DNA of 64,000 bases from Symbiodinium natans (lineage: Eukaryota; Sar; Dinophyceae; Suessiales; Symbiodiniaceae): NCBI GenBank assembly GCA_905221605.1, contig CAJNDS010000295.1, positions 62,001-126,000 of the forward strand. The letters are read 5' to 3'. This document shows positions 10,566-21,499 of the stretch, in pieces. A program made the translations under genes and the position numbers. The notes under the pieces are model-generated. The model was not told the DNA's origin and searched no databases. It saw nothing but the letters and a program-made list of their open reading frames with translations. Position 1 is the first letter of the stretch, and the number at the start of each line of letters is the position of its first letter.

Positions 10566-11813
10566 CATTGGGAGGATTCGGATCGCTACTCGTGAAGGGC
10601 ACAACATGGTTTCGTGTCAGCTCCTGGCCGAGTTACTCTAAGCTAGGGGTGAGGTTGTCGGCTTGGGATGCCCAGAGATGTGGTGTTAAAGGCATCTGAG
10701 TCGGACGTCTAGCCTGCTTTGGTTTGAAATCTGCAGGAGGTTTCGAGGTGTATGAGCCGGTATGCGCTACTGTGATATGTTTCGCTTACATGCCTTGAGA
10801 TTCGTTCGTCGCTTCGTGGTCGCTTGTGTCTTTGCTTGGTGGCATGTGCTTTGTTGCCGCCGAGCCGACAGGTCTCAGCCCAAAGGTTACTCCGGGGGTG
10901 CTCAGGCGCGGTTTTTTTTGGTTTATCGGCTCAGGGGGCTGCCGCTTTGATTCGTGGGGCTCTGTTGGATTGGGTTTGACTGTCGGATTGTTAGACAAGA
11001 AGACGAGGAGGACAAGGCATCACACTGCTCAGCTTGGGTTGTTTTCAGCTGCTGCATGCAGCTTGCGGGCAGTGAGGCTCGAAGCCCGCAAAGGGCACAT
11101 GTCGTACATGGCAATGGTAGTCGTATTCAACACTTGCCATATCTGACGGTGGCACCACAAAAGCAAAAAATGCCGGCAGCAGCATAAGTCTTGCAAGAAG
11201 ACTCAGGGCAGTTGGGGGGGGGAGTAGACAGGCCTGTCCAAGTTGAGGCATAAATCGGGGCATCCGGGTTCTCCTTAAGCCCTGAACCCCGACCAACCAC
11301 CCCAGGATGAAGTATCAAAGCCTAAGCCCTCATAGTGAAGTCAAGGCTCTGACAATAAGTTCAAACCAAGGTCAATGGAACAAGGTGCGTCGCAAAACCA
11401 GATGTTGATGTACCTCGATGCTGCATGTCAGTCGCATCCCGAGATAGAGGTCGATGATGGTCTTCGTGAGCCGATGCATCTCCTAGTAGGCCCCGCGACG
11501 CTCAAGATTTGAGATCCCAAACCTCAGGTCAATCTCTCAGCGAAGCCGGAAGTTCTAACCCGTGCGGAAAACAGAGAGAAAGCTCGAGAAGAGGAGATTT
11601 GGTTGCCCCCCCCCAGCGGAGTGTTCGAGTCGTCGAGTTGTAGAGGTCGTAGCCTAAGCCCCCGGATCCGGAAATCGCAGTCCCAACCCCGAAAAAGAAC
11701 CGTCGGCTCCAAATTCAAGATGATTTCGGAAACCCGAAACCCGAAACAAACCCGAAACCCGAAGCCCGAAACCCGAAACCCCCAAACCCCAAACCCCAAG
11801 CCCCACGGTGCAG

Positions 11814-13332
11814 GGCGCCAAAGCCTCCTGCAAGCTGGGCATCTTCGGCTCCTCGGAAGTGCAGCACCTTCAGCTGGAGGCTTCGCTTTTTTGGGGGTTC
11901 GGTCTACGGGGTCTTGGAGATGTTTTTGGGGATGATTTGGGGATATTTTGGAGATGTTTTGGGGATGTCCCGGGGCTGTTTTCGGGACGGTCTGGGCTTT
12001 TTTGTTTGTGTTCTGAAGTTTTGAGGGGTTGGGTGGAGCAAGTTTTGGGGATCTCAGGACTGCGGGGCTACGGGGCTTCCGAGAATCCGCGGCTTCATCT
12101 GTGCAGAGACGTTGCTGCCGGGTCAGGGTCTTGGGATCGCTGCATTATCAGCAAAATCTTTACGTGAACTGCGCCTTCAGTACCCTAGTAGGGTTAGAAT
12201 TGGGGTTAGAAGTACAGCTATAGTTGGGAAGTAGGGTGTTTGGTTGGGTTATAAGTTCGGCTATAGTTGGGTGACTAAGTACCACGAGCCAGGCGTCTGC
12301 CACCGTGGCCGATGTGCTGGAGAAGGTTCGCCAGGCCCGAAGTCGCCAGGGCTTGAGATTTTACATGGAGGTTCATGGTACTTAGAAAACCAAGTGTAGC
12401 TGTACTTATAGCCCAATTCTAACCCTACTAGGGTACTTTCGGGGCTTATGACAAGTTCGTATGGTCTTTCAGACCACTGAAGGAGGGCACCCGTGTGAAT
12501 TTTTTCTTTGCATTTCTCCGATGCAAATGTCTACCTGTTGAAGCCAAAGTTGATGCACAGAACTGCGGGAAGAGCACAAAGTCATCGAAAAATCCGCATA
12601 AAACACAAGGCAAGTTCTGCCCCACAGTCCCCCAAAAATGGCCGCCCCCTGTCTCCGAATTTTCCATTCAGGAGCGGGGCATCTCGGAGAAGCGTGAGCT
12701 CCAGCACCCCGGTGCGATTCAGGGGCTGAAGACCGCAGGAAAAATCGAGGGTTCTACGGCTTGGGGTTTCGGTGTGGGTGTTTGATGCCCAGCATGTTAA
12801 GCCATTTGGGGAGGGGTGTACGGTAATAAGAGGACCCCCCTAATCTAGACCCCCAAGGGCAGGATTCCCTTAAAATAAGGACCCCACTAAGGTACCCCGA
12901 ATCTCGTAAACCCCCCTAAACCCTAAACCCTAAACCCTAAACCCTAAACCCTAAACCCTAAACCCTAAACCCTAAACCCTAAACCCTAAACCCTAAACCC
13001 TAAACCAACCCCCGTTGGTTGCCTGCGCACATATTGCCCTCCGAGGCTGGTGCTCATGCCAAGTGGTGAGGTGCTGAACGACCCCTGGACCGCTTGGGCT
13101 AGGTCTATGGTCTAGGTCCAAAAGGGGGCTCAGAGCTGAGGACTCTTGTTCTTCTGCTTATTCTTGTTCTTATATTCTTGCGATGATCCTTCGTAGTATT
13201 TGTTGCTGGTTCTAAGACCCTAAACCCTGCAAGTTGGTTGGCTCCCGTGCGGCCCCCCACCTGACCTGTGCTGAGGAAGACTACCGGATCGACTCGGCCC
13301 CCGCGGATGAAGAGCTGACTCTGATCCTCTAG
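11814..13332 (+). CDS. Unidentified multi-exon protein, 3' portion with terminal exon
   Basis: Coding pieces: 11814-11879 (GAKASCKLGIFGSSEVQHLQ), exactly 22 codons, between CAG and a GC donor; from 12107 (TLLPGQGLGIAALSAKSL); 12293-12350 (ASATVADVLEKVRQARSRQ), CAG acceptor and GC donor; 12672-12738 (ERGISEKRELQHPGAIQGLK) after TTCAG; 13046-13102 (LVLMPSGEVLNDPWTAWA) with a GT donor; and 13234-13332, a last exon ending TAG (CAEEDYRIDSAPADEELTL). One or more exons are missing because the frames of the last two pieces do not join directly. No domain is recognised. A 3' end at 13332 is the best supported edge. Upstream exons may reach back to about 10.35 kb. Confidence 0.5.
12180..12291 (+). mobile_element. 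Left partner of an inverted repeat pair around an exon (MITE family of 10411)
   Basis: Starts GTACCCTAGTAGGGTTAGAA and ends GTGACTAAGTACCACGAG. Its reverse complement, shorter and diverged, occurs at 12362-12436 on the other side of the exon 12293-12350. Confidence 0.6.
12362..12436 (-). mobile_element. Right partner of the inverted repeat pair around an exon
   Basis: Its reverse complement begins GTACCCTAGTAGGGTTAGAA, the same as the left partner at 12180, and its outer end (TACATGGAGGTTCATGGTAC) matches the end of the MITE at 10411. Confidence 0.6.
12821..12913 (-). repeat. Copy of the GGTACC-rich intron element
   Basis: On the minus strand: ATTCGGGGTACCTTAGTGGG, GTCCTTATTTTAAGGGAATC and a closing GGGGGTCC. 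It sits in the intron between the coding pieces 12672-12738 and 13046-13102 and runs straight into the CCCTAAA array. Confidence 0.6.
12914..13006 (+). repeat. (CCCTAAA)n array
   Basis: About 13 uninterrupted units ending 40 bases before the 3' splice site of the exon 13046-13102. Confidence 0.97.
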
Positions 13333-13413
13333 GACCAATAGATAGATAGCTTCGTCTCTCCGGCAGACGGCTGCTTCAGCGGAACCGGGGGCATGCTTTC
13401 GCAGAAGCATCCG

Positions 13414-13448
13414 AAGCCCAAAGCTGCCCTTGGGGCAGCTTTGGGCTT
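13414..13448. other. Perfect 16-bp stem, 3-base loop hairpin
   Basis: AAGCCCAAAGCTGCCC followed after TTG by its exact reverse complement. It lies about 80 bases past the stop of the preceding + gene. A related half (GGCAGCTTTGGG) appears at 14531 and 14571. Its function is unknown; a 3'-end processing or attenuation role is speculation. Confidence 0.8.
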
Positions 13449-13450
13449 CT

Positions 13451-14220
13451 TGCTCTCAAGCATCGTTTGCAGCGTGCAGCGCCGGAGAAGAAGAGTCCTT
13501 GAGACATGGGGACTGTTGCAGTGAGGGTGAGGGCAGCCATGGGACCCGTTGCGAGGCTTGGGGGGCCATCAGGGGTTGAGTGTGCTCCCTGATCTGACGG
13601 TTGCGCGCCAATTTTGAGGCTCAAGACATCCTTCTTATGACATGGGCTTCTCTCCTGCAAGGCTTCGCCATGCAGTGTCTAAGGTTAGTTGACGTTAGTT
13701 GCGTAAAAAGGTCACGTCATGAGTTTACGCATTGCTTCTGACAGAACGCATCGGTCGCGCAACGGCATCTGAGCCCTTGCTGTTCTCAAGCATACTTAAG
13801 TATACTTCGTGCAACTGCTGGTGGATAGAGAGCATTAGGAGAGCACTGGAGAGCATGGAGCATGCATATTCACAACACAAGTGATGGCGCCACTGGCGGT
13901 GGCGAACCTGAAGTTTGGGGATTGCCCAAGACATGTCAATTTCCACCACACAGAGCCTTGTCTGATCTAAGTGCACGGTGTTTTGTTTGGTGCGCTGGGT
14001 TTCGCTGGATGTTTTGAGCATCAGGGATGGAGACGGATGATGGGAGCAATTGTTGTTCTCGCAATCACCAGAAGCTCGGCGAAAGTTTAACGCATTTCCC
14101 TGATATCCTTGGCATTGAGTATTTCAGCGGTTTTTTCTGGTTATTTTCTTGCCTGATTTCTGTGCCTCATTCTGCAGAACGTTGCGCGAAGCATTGTGAT
14201 TTGTCAGGACATGCGGGATC
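13451..14220. other. Mostly intergenic; one small ATG frame
   Basis: The only ATG frame of note is 14027-14224 (+), 65 codons, starting METDDGSNCCSRNHQKLGES with a hydrophobic middle (FFWLFSCLISV). It could be a first exon of the downstream gene, but nothing confirms it. Confidence 0.3.
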
Positions 14221-14223
14221 CTA

Positions 14224-14261
14224 ACCCTAAACCCTAAACCCTAAACCCTAAACCCTAAACC
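14224..14261 (+). repeat. Short (CCCTAAA)n array
   Basis: Five to six units followed by a degenerate CTTAACCC end. Confidence 0.95.
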
Positions 14262-14279
14262 TTAACCCAAAACCAAAAG

Positions 14280-15961
14280 GGCTCCTTCCGAGGTTGGCAG
14301 GCTCCAAGGACGTTCTTCGCGGAGTTTGTGCGCCAAGATCCTGGAAGGAGACGTCGGAGACGTTGGAAGCAGTTTCTGGCTGGTTCTTAGTAGGGAATGA
14401 GGCAATTCGGGCCCTACTTCATCCCTTAAAGGGTATATATATATATACATATATATAGGGCCCTCATTCCCTCATTCCCTACCAAGAACCAAGTTTGTTT
14501 TGGATAAGCGCGCCATGCCGCAAGGCTTAAAGGCAGCTTTGGGGGCAGGAGGCAATTTTGCCGCCCCCCGCGGCAGCTTTGGGTTCCCTAAACCTAAAAC
14601 CCTAAACCCTAAACCCTAAACCCTAAACCCTAAACCCTAAACCCTAAACCCTAAACCCTAAACCCTAAACCCTAAACCCTAAACCCTAAACCCTAAACCC
14701 TAAACCTGCCTCTAAGTTTTGTGATGATTCTTTGTGGACGTTTTGGAGTTGAGGGTCTCGGGTTTGGGTTTGCTTCTGGTTTGGAGGAAAGATGTTGCCA
14801 GGAGGGAGCTCCGCGCTGAGTATTCGGGGCGTGGAGAGGAAAGGCCGCCCGCCTATTTCCAGAAGTAGTGGGAGCTTTCCGTTTAGGATTGCGGGTCTGA
14901 ATCTCTGGATTGCAATTGCTGTTGTGAGCCATGGGCGTGCTTTGGTTCCAGAATGCTGCTCACCAAAAGATGCGCCCCAGAGTGCAGACAAGGGGGCCCT
15001 TGTGAATCCCCGAAGAAACCCTAACCCTAAACCTCTTCTCCTCAGAGGCTGTCCCTTCCCCTCAGCTGTGGTGGGCGACTTGTTGTACAAGGATACCGAG
15101 CCTCAGAGCAGCAGGCGTGATGGAGAGCATTTCTACTCTGTGAGTCATTTGCTAAGCACATGAAGTTGCTGCTGATGTTGGAGATGCTTTGCTGAGTCAT
15201 GTCGCAGGGGTTGAGGTGTGGGTTCCAGAGGCACTGCGATGGCAAATGGCGCACAGGGACAACCCGAAAAGCATAAACATGAAGCCCTTAAATCCCAGGA
15301 GGCGCAGGGTTCGATCACCCATGGAGCTTCAAACGAAGCACGCCAGTTGCTGGACGTTCTTGCTGTTGGCCCCGCTGGCACCACCCCACAGCCCAAACTT
15401 AAGGAGGTCACACACACAACATATGCCATGGGAAAGTGCAGGTGCCAACGGGCTGGCCTGCTGGAAGTTTTCAGGAGTGGAGGCCGCTGCCTTTTGCCTC
15501 CTGACAGTCCCCGATGTTGCAGAGGGTTACAGAAGGCTTGGGAGTTGGAGGGGGCTCCCAGAAGGACTCAAAGGACGGGCGGGAAGAGCTTGCAGTGGTC
15601 ACCAAAGTTCTCTGGAAAATGACTCTGAGCACGAGGAGCCTGATTTTCGAATCGGCCCCAGAGACCGCGGAGGAGTCGGGCACAGAAAATGCTTGGCACT
15701 TTGTGGGACCGTGTTTGCGCGGGATTTTGCGGGGATTCGCGCCGCGGCGCCAGTGAGGCAAAGCATGTCCTAGGCTTGCAAAACACTGAACTCGAGAGCG
15801 GCCCAGCTTTGCTGTCTCATCTGTTAGTGGAGACTCTCTGTGTGCAAGGAGAGAGGTCCACCATTCATACAGTCCGTATCGCACCTGGCCTGCACGGGTC
15901 GGGGCGTGTGATATATGGGGACCTTGTTAAGCTCACCCGACATATTCTGTCTATCGTTTAG
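14280..15961 (+). CDS. Series of exon-like pieces, unidentified protein
   Basis: Pieces with coding character: around 14300-14375 before a MITE-like intron and 14492-14520 after it (KFVLDKRAMPQ); about 14795-14865 (ELRAEYSGRGEERPPAYFQ); about 14940-14985 (FQNAAHQKMRPRVQ); about 15064-15138 (VVGDLLYKDTEPQSSRRDGE), acceptor CCCCTCAG and donor GTGAGT; about 15209-15298 (VEVWVPEALRWQMAHRDNPK) after TCGCAG; about 15620-15660 (ENDSEHEEPDFRIG); and a last stretch to TAG 15961 (GRVIYGDLVKLTRHILSIV). They may be the 5' part of the methyltransferase gene that follows or a separate gene. Canonical splice motifs at 15064 and 15138 are the strongest evidence. No domain is recognised. Confidence 0.4.
14381..14491. 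mobile_element. MITE-like intron element, 22-bp terminal inverted repeats
   Basis: Begins TGGTTCTTAGTAGGGAATGA and ends CTCATTCCCTACCAAGAACC; the arms match in inverted orientation with one mismatch. The middle is (TA)n. The right end ...CCAAG lies at an exon-like edge. Related elements are at 16861 and 39981. Confidence 0.75.
14586..14706 (+). repeat. (CCCTAAA)n array
   Basis: About 17 units, almost pure, about 90 bases before the exon-like piece at 14795. Confidence 0.97.
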
Positions 15962-16120
15962 CTGCTCCCCCGAGAGTGTTCAATCTTTTTTCCTTCGGTT
16001 TTCCTTTCATTGAGCGGCTTCCATCTATTTAAGGGTTCTCTGGTCTGTACACACACATGCACCAGCGCACGTACTTAGTATATGTGTATATATATATATG
16101 TATATATCTATACATGTATA

Positions 16121-16157
<37 letters not shown>

Positions 16158-16499
16158 GCAAGTAGAGCTGATCCTTCGCCCTACAACCGAGAGCTTTGCT
16201 TAGGAAAGTGACCTGTGCAGCTGATGGCCAATGGCTTCCCGAAGCTGATGCTCAGGCGATACGCCGGTTTGGGTCAAGTGAACTCACTTCAATGCAATTC
16301 AGTTCAATTCAGGTCAATTGAAAAAGGCTCAATTCCAGTCACATGGTCTTATGGTAAACTGTGGCTTCCTTGTTAAGGTGACTTCGTTTTAGCAGTTTAG
16401 GGTTTGGGGCGTCGGTGAAGTGTTAAGATCACCCCTTGCTCAATCGTCTAGCCGTGGAGTTGGATGCGTCGACCCTTGGCGCAGCACATCCACAGGCAC
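15962..16499. other. No gene; AT microsatellite and short CAATT repeats
   Basis: 16075-16158 is a (TA)n/TATATG microsatellite. 16268-16340 carries several copies of CAATTCAGTTCAATTCAGG-like sequence. No coding piece was seen. Confidence 0.7.
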
Positions 16500-16680
16500 C
16501 CCAAACCCCAAACCCTAAACCTGTAAACCCCTAAGGCCCTAAACCCTAAACACAGCAGACCCCTAGACCCTGCACCTACACCCTAAACCCTAAACCCTAA
16601 ACCCTACACCCTAAACCCTAAAGCCTAAAGCCTAAAGCCCTAAACCCTAAACCCTAAACCCCAAACCCTACAAGCCCTAA
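16500..16680 (+). repeat. Degenerate CCCTAAA array
   Basis: Mixed CCCTAAA, CCCTACA, GCCTAAA and CCCCAAA units; it ends about 20 bases before the exon at 16701. Confidence 0.9.
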
Positions 16681-16700
16681 GAAGCCAGGCCAACCCTGAG

Positions 16701-19700
16701 CTCCGGAGGTCCTGGCCTTGAACTACCCGAAGACCCTGGCGGCCTCCGTGGCCGCCAGTCTCCGTCTGCTCAAGGCTTACGGTTGGGTACTAGGGTTTAG
16801 GGTTTAGGGTTTAGGGTTTAGGGTTTAGGGTTTAGGGTTTAGGGTTTAGGGTGCCATCTTGTTGGTTAGTAGGGAAGGGGGGAATATAGGGTACCACATA
16901 TCCCCCTGTATACCCTTAAAGGGAATAAGGTACCACACATCCGCCAATACACCCTTCAAGGGAATAAGGTACCGTATATCCCCCTATATACCCTTTAAGG
17001 GAATAAGGCACCATATATCCCTTGTACAACCTTGAAGGGATTCGACATGGCCCCTTATTCCTAGCCAACAGTAAGAAGGCCCCGCAACCACGGGTGCTGG
17101 TCATCGGCCTGGGCGTCTTGGAACAAAACTCGGGAAGGTGTTGGGGTTGGCGAGTTAGGGGTTCAGGCTCTTGGGGGGTTTGCGGTTGTAGGGTTTCGGG
17201 GTTTGGGTCTGGGGCAGATGGAGATCTTGCTCTCACCTTGTTCGTATAGTAGCCGTGTGTTTCATTTTTCAGAGATGACCGCTTTTGGGGACTGAGCTTC
17301 GCCTCTCTTTACACGCGACATCTTTAGATACTTCTTCAACGCTGTCTCGGCATGGTCTGCCATCGGCACATACCCATCTCAGGCTCTGGCTCAGTGCCTC
17401 TGTGGCTGGCCAATGCGCTCCCCAACAGCTTGGTGGATGTGGTGGAGCTGGAGGCTGTGCATCATAGTACTCTTAATCGCAATCATAGTCATAAGCATCA
17501 TCAGAATCAAAATCGTAATCGTAATCAGAATAACGTTGAATAACCATGGAAGAAAGGTTCGAAGCAACAAGAAAGGGTGCGAAAGCGCGCGAATGAAGGA
17601 GGCAGTGATCCGAGCTGCTGGGGAAGCTCTGGGCTTCCCCGTGGAGGTGAGCGGAGGCAGGGATGGTGACAAGCTCTTGTTCTTCCCAACATCATTCTTC
17701 ATTATTGTTCAGAAACAGTGTTCGTATCAGTTGTATTTATTACTATGGTGCATTTTGTTCTGTAGCTGTATTGTCATGAACGCAATGGAAGCGAGGTGTG
17801 TTGACTAAGTCGACGAACTTGGAAGTGAGGGAGCATGAGCCGTGAACGTAGCCTGGGATCGATGGGAGCGTCTGCGCCAACCGTGCTATTTCCGTCGCCT
17901 GCTTTTGGGGCTTGATTGATGTCCCTAAACCCTAGACCCTAAACCCTAAACCCTAAACCCTAAACCCTAAAGCCTAAAGCCTAAACCCTAAACCCTAAAC
18001 CCTAACCCTGAACCCTGAACCCTAAACGTGTATGCAAACGCCTCCCCCTGTGATGCACCTGGAGAGGTGCTGGTGCTTCGCCCCTGCGCCGGGCGTTAAA
18101 GGGCCGCCTGCAAGCGATCTGCGGCGACGGCTTGGGGAGGGGGGGAATGGTTGGAGATCCGAAAGTGCAGACATCTGGCTGTGAGCACATGGCGCCGCGC
18201 GCTGTTGTTTCTAGACTTCATCAGCAGCTTTTGGAGAAGCATGCTTTTCCACAGCAGGTGCCGCCCTGGCCGCCGAGTGGGCAGCTGATGCGAGTGGCCC
18301 GCGCTACGATGCAGCAGCTTGTCATGAAGCATTTTACATGGTCCGGCTTGTGCTTTAGCTCCCTAAACCCTACTCCCTAGCCACGGCAAACCCCCTAAGC
18401 CCTAAACCATCCTAAACCTTAAGCCCTACATGCAAACAAAGTTAACCGCTCCGTGGTCCCGCCTGCCATGGTCGAGGAGTCGAATGGTTCGGGTTTAGGG
18501 AGGTCATGGAAGGGTTGGGTTTCGATCTGGATCGGTGTCTAAGTTCGGGACTTCGGGGTTGGGTTTGTTCTTAGTCTTACGAAGATGAGCTGCGAAGTGT
18601 TAGAGTCGAAAGGTGTCTACGGCCACCAATCGAGTGATTGTACCTGCGTGTCGACCGCCTTGGCCTGTCGAAGTTTTGCGTACAGGGAGACTTCTCGTTA
18701 AGAGCTGCTCGCGTTCGGAAGTCTTCAGGGGATCCCCAACAGTTCTCCCTTTGGCGCCAGAAATAGGTGGGGAGTTTCTCGGGACCCCTCGCCCCTCGCA
18801 TTGACTGCCACATCTCACATGCCAGACACCTGACCATACATGCAGTGGCAGTCTCAGCCGCTTCTGTGTGTCTGGACTAGGCCGGGCTGTAAAGTGTGAA
18901 GGAATCATCAGCGAAAGGGGCACCTTGCATCTGCACAACGTACATGTCTGCCCTGCAGCTGTACTTCGCATCCCAGGTCCTCATCGATGCTTACGATGCC
19001 TTGAACCGCGTCCCACGAGCGCTGTGGGATGAGGAGCGTCGAATACAATCCTTGCGGAGTGTGGTGTGAATCCTTGGCATGTGACGAACCTTCGTCGAGT
19101 CACTCCCTAAACCCCAAGAACCCCAAGCCGTAAGGGTACATACTGTATAAGTTGCCTTATGCACATTATCGCCATGACAAGGCTGGGCCACTGGCACAAG
19201 CCTTGCCGGCGCTTCTCAAAGAGCAGGCCGTCGTGGCGGCGCTGCGCACAGCATTGCGGGAAGGGGTACTTCAGAGTATCAGGACGAGGTGGTTTAATGG
19301 GTATCATCCGGTTTGTTACTCCAAATTCAGCCGACACAGTTGTAGCTGTACCGAAATCCGAAGTTGACCGTTTCTGTTTATTCTCCAGCTTCCACACTTC
19401 CTCACTTTAATCACTCGTGATGTTTCAAACCGGCTCGCCGAGGCGAATGTGCCGCCTGGATTTCCCACCGAGGACTGGATGTGAGTCGCGTGAACCTGCC
19501 TGTGCTTGTGGGGTGTGATTCTTTTGACTTCTGGATGTGGGGGCTTACGATAACCAGGGACCCTAAGATAGACCCTCAAGTAGTAGGATCCCCTTATAAC
19601 AGATACGGAAAAAAACCCATGTGGCCGCCACGTAGTAGCGAAACCCAGCGAAGGAGATGATCTCGGGCTTCCAGAAGCGCCTGCAGAACGGCGACGGAAG

Positions 19701-19751
19701 CGGAGGAGAGGCAGAGGCCGGCGTTTTCTCTGTCGATTTGGGGGGGGGGAC

Positions 19752-19793
<42 letters not shown>

Positions 19794-21170
19794 ATGATGA
19801 TGATGATTATTATTATTATTCGGTTCCAAAGTGCTGTCGGCTCCGAAAAAAGAAGTCCCAACTCATGGCCTCAGCTAAGCCATGGAGAGTTGCTTCCTGC
19901 GGTGTGGCAGAGATCTGTGCTCAACAGCTCCGTGCCGTTGAGACGGCTAGGGCCTTAACTGTGCTAGGCAACCCTAGGGTTTAGGGTTTAGGGTTTAGGG
20001 TTTAGGGTTTAGGGTTTAGGGTTTAGGGTTTCAACATGGTAGGTTCCCCGGGATTAGGGTCCCTGATTCTGAGAACCTACCCAAGAGTACCGTGCTTGAG
20101 ATGCACAGTTCGGTTCCTTAGCGGAGGCTCTTCCCGCTGCCTTGGCTCTCGAGGCACGGACAGAAGAGGGTTGCTGTTCTCAGGGCTCAGAGGTTTCGGG
20201 GGTTTCGCAAGCATGCCAATGAAAGCGTGAATGCTGTGCGATAATAATATGAACGAAGTTCGTGAATAAATGAGCGTGCGAATGAAAAGAGCGCACGAAA
20301 TGCATTCACGGACGGGCTTATGGTTGTAGTTTTAGTATTATTGCCCCATTAGTACTAAAGGCTTGAGTTTAATGGCGGACAAGGGCGTAACTTCCCCATC
20401 ATTGACCTATTTCCTGGCTCTTTCTATAGGAAACTTAACCATTAAATCTCCCATTAAAAGGACTTAACATTGAGGCTCAAGGGAACAATAACCAAAAGCA
20501 CTAGTTGCGATTTCTGCTTCGCGCGTGCTATGCAAGGTGCCTGAGACTGCCAATACGGTGGCCCTGGTCCTTCGCTGCAAAGGCTGCAGAGCGGTGGCTT
20601 CCCTAGACCAGAACTGTGCATGGGGGGGCTGAGTTGTGCAGAGGCCCGGTCAAAGTAGACCACCCCTAACGTATGAGCACAAGCAAAATAGTCGGCTGGA
20701 CTGCAGTAGGAGGGTGGCTGAAGATTGATTGCTTGGTTTCTTGGGACCTCTTTCTGGCTTAGGGAGAAGGAAGCAGTTGCCAGTGAGGACCCAGTTGCAC
20801 AGAGTTTTGTACCGCGCTTCCTGGTGCATCCGTCACTTCACCTCGACAAAAGACACCGCACTCGGTGCTGAGGCGGAGTTTTACCGCCGTCTCTGCGAAG
20901 CCGCCAAGGAGTTCCAGCAAAGCTGGGGAGCCTGGTCGAGGGTTCGGGTGGCGTAAATTCGTGACAGGAGGCTTGGTAGTGGTGGTTCAAAGAGCGGCAG
21001 AGGGAGGTGGCCCCCACATCAAACTTCTCTTTCCTTGCTCTCTCCGACAGCAACTGGCGCTCTTGGCGGCATGCGCCGGTCTTCTGTCGAGAGCGCCGGC
21101 CCCCACCGAGGCGGCGCCTGCCTCTTCGATGCGCCTGCGCGGCTCACCAACTGCCTGGTCCAATTGCTGT
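16701..21170 (+). CDS. SAM-dependent methyltransferase, METTL13/spermidine-synthase-like, multi-exon
   Basis: The catalytic core is assembled from exons: 16701-16786 (NYPKTLAASVAASLRLLKAY, phase 0, GT donor), 17076-17112 (PQPRVLVIGLG, GC donor), 17383 to about 17457, giving VLVIGLGSGSVPLWL across the join (motif I, SAM-binding GxGxG) and VDVVEL (acidic residue binding the ribose), then about 17606-17646 (VIRAAGEALGFPVE, GTGAGC donor). An exon within 18959-19060 supplies VLIDAYDALNRVPRALW, the post-II D-A-Y-D segment. Further pieces: about 19178-19262 (GPLAQALPALLKEQAVV), about 19418-19480 (LAEANVPPGFPTEDW), 19655-19740 ending VFSVDL, about 20834-20940 (EAEFYRRLCEAAKEFQQSW), and a possible last exon from about 21031 to TAA 21170. 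The order matches this family (YPK, GLGxGS, VVEL, DAYD, FSVD). The substrate is unknown. The 5' end may lie upstream in the 14.3-16.0 kb exons. Confidence 0.7.
16791..16851 (+). repeat. (TTTAGGG)n array starting at a 5' splice site
   Basis: About 8 units, beginning 4 bases after the GT donor at 16787-16788 of the methyltransferase gene. Confidence 0.97.
16861..17070 (+). mobile_element. MITE-like element with internal about 52-bp tandem units, intronic
   Basis: Starts GTTGGTTAGTAGGGAA and ends TTCCTAGCCAAC (imperfect inverted repeats). Inside are four units of the form AAGGGAATAAGGTACCACAC plus ATATCCCCCTATATACCC. It is followed by AGTAAG, so the element end lies at the 3' splice site of the exon at 17076. 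Confidence 0.7.
17923..18027 (+). repeat. (CCCTAAA)n array with GCCTAAA variants
   Basis: Lies in the long intron region between the exons at 17606-17646 and 18959-19060. A further coding-like piece at 18176-18260 (SRLHQQLLEKHAFPQQ) follows it. Confidence 0.95.
18430..18950. other. No exon assigned
   Basis: Sequence between methyltransferase exons. A minus frame (18971-18600) is open, with Cys near its start, but has no supporting context and is treated as chance. Confidence 0.4.
19548..19612 (-). repeat. Copy of the GGTACC-rich intron element (diverged)
   Basis: Minus strand: TTATAAGGGGATCCTACTAC then GGGTCTATCTTAGGGTCCCT. It lies between the pieces ending at 19480 and starting at 19655. 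Confidence 0.5.
19752..19820. repeat. (ATT)n microsatellite after a G-run
   Basis: GGGGGGGGG followed by TTATTATTA repeats interrupted by TGATGATGA; just downstream of the coding piece ending VFSVDL. Confidence 0.95.
19975..20031 (+). repeat. (TTTAGGG)n array
   Basis: Eight units in the intron between the pieces at 19655-19740 and about 20790. Confidence 0.97.
20240..20700. other. No exon recognised
   Basis: AT-richer sequence with TTAGTATTATTGCCCCATTA-type words; no coding piece with splice signals was seen. Confidence 0.4.
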
Positions 21171-21499
21171 AAAAAGCATCCGACAGGAATCCTACGTGTC
21201 CCAGTCCTCTCCGCGTCCGAGGCATCATTGCCTTAAGATGTCTCGGTGAGAAAGGGTCCTCTGCTCATTCGTTATGCGAACTTGCATGGGCCTTTGTACG
21301 GGGTGAAGTGACGCTGTGGCGTCTCCTGGAGCCGACTATTGGGTGAAAACTTGAGATTCAGCGTGCCAGAGGCGAACTGGCCGAGAAGCTCTAGATGTCA
21401 GATCTTCTGGTAGCTCGAGTTCGCCCTAGCCATTTCTTGTCTCAAGTGCAACTTCTTTGTCTGCAAACTCTTGTCTCGTAGACTCCCGTGGTGCGTACA

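Noticed and set aside
18600-18971. 123-codon minus frame with Cys near its start
   Set aside because: It lies between methyltransferase exons and has no supporting signals.
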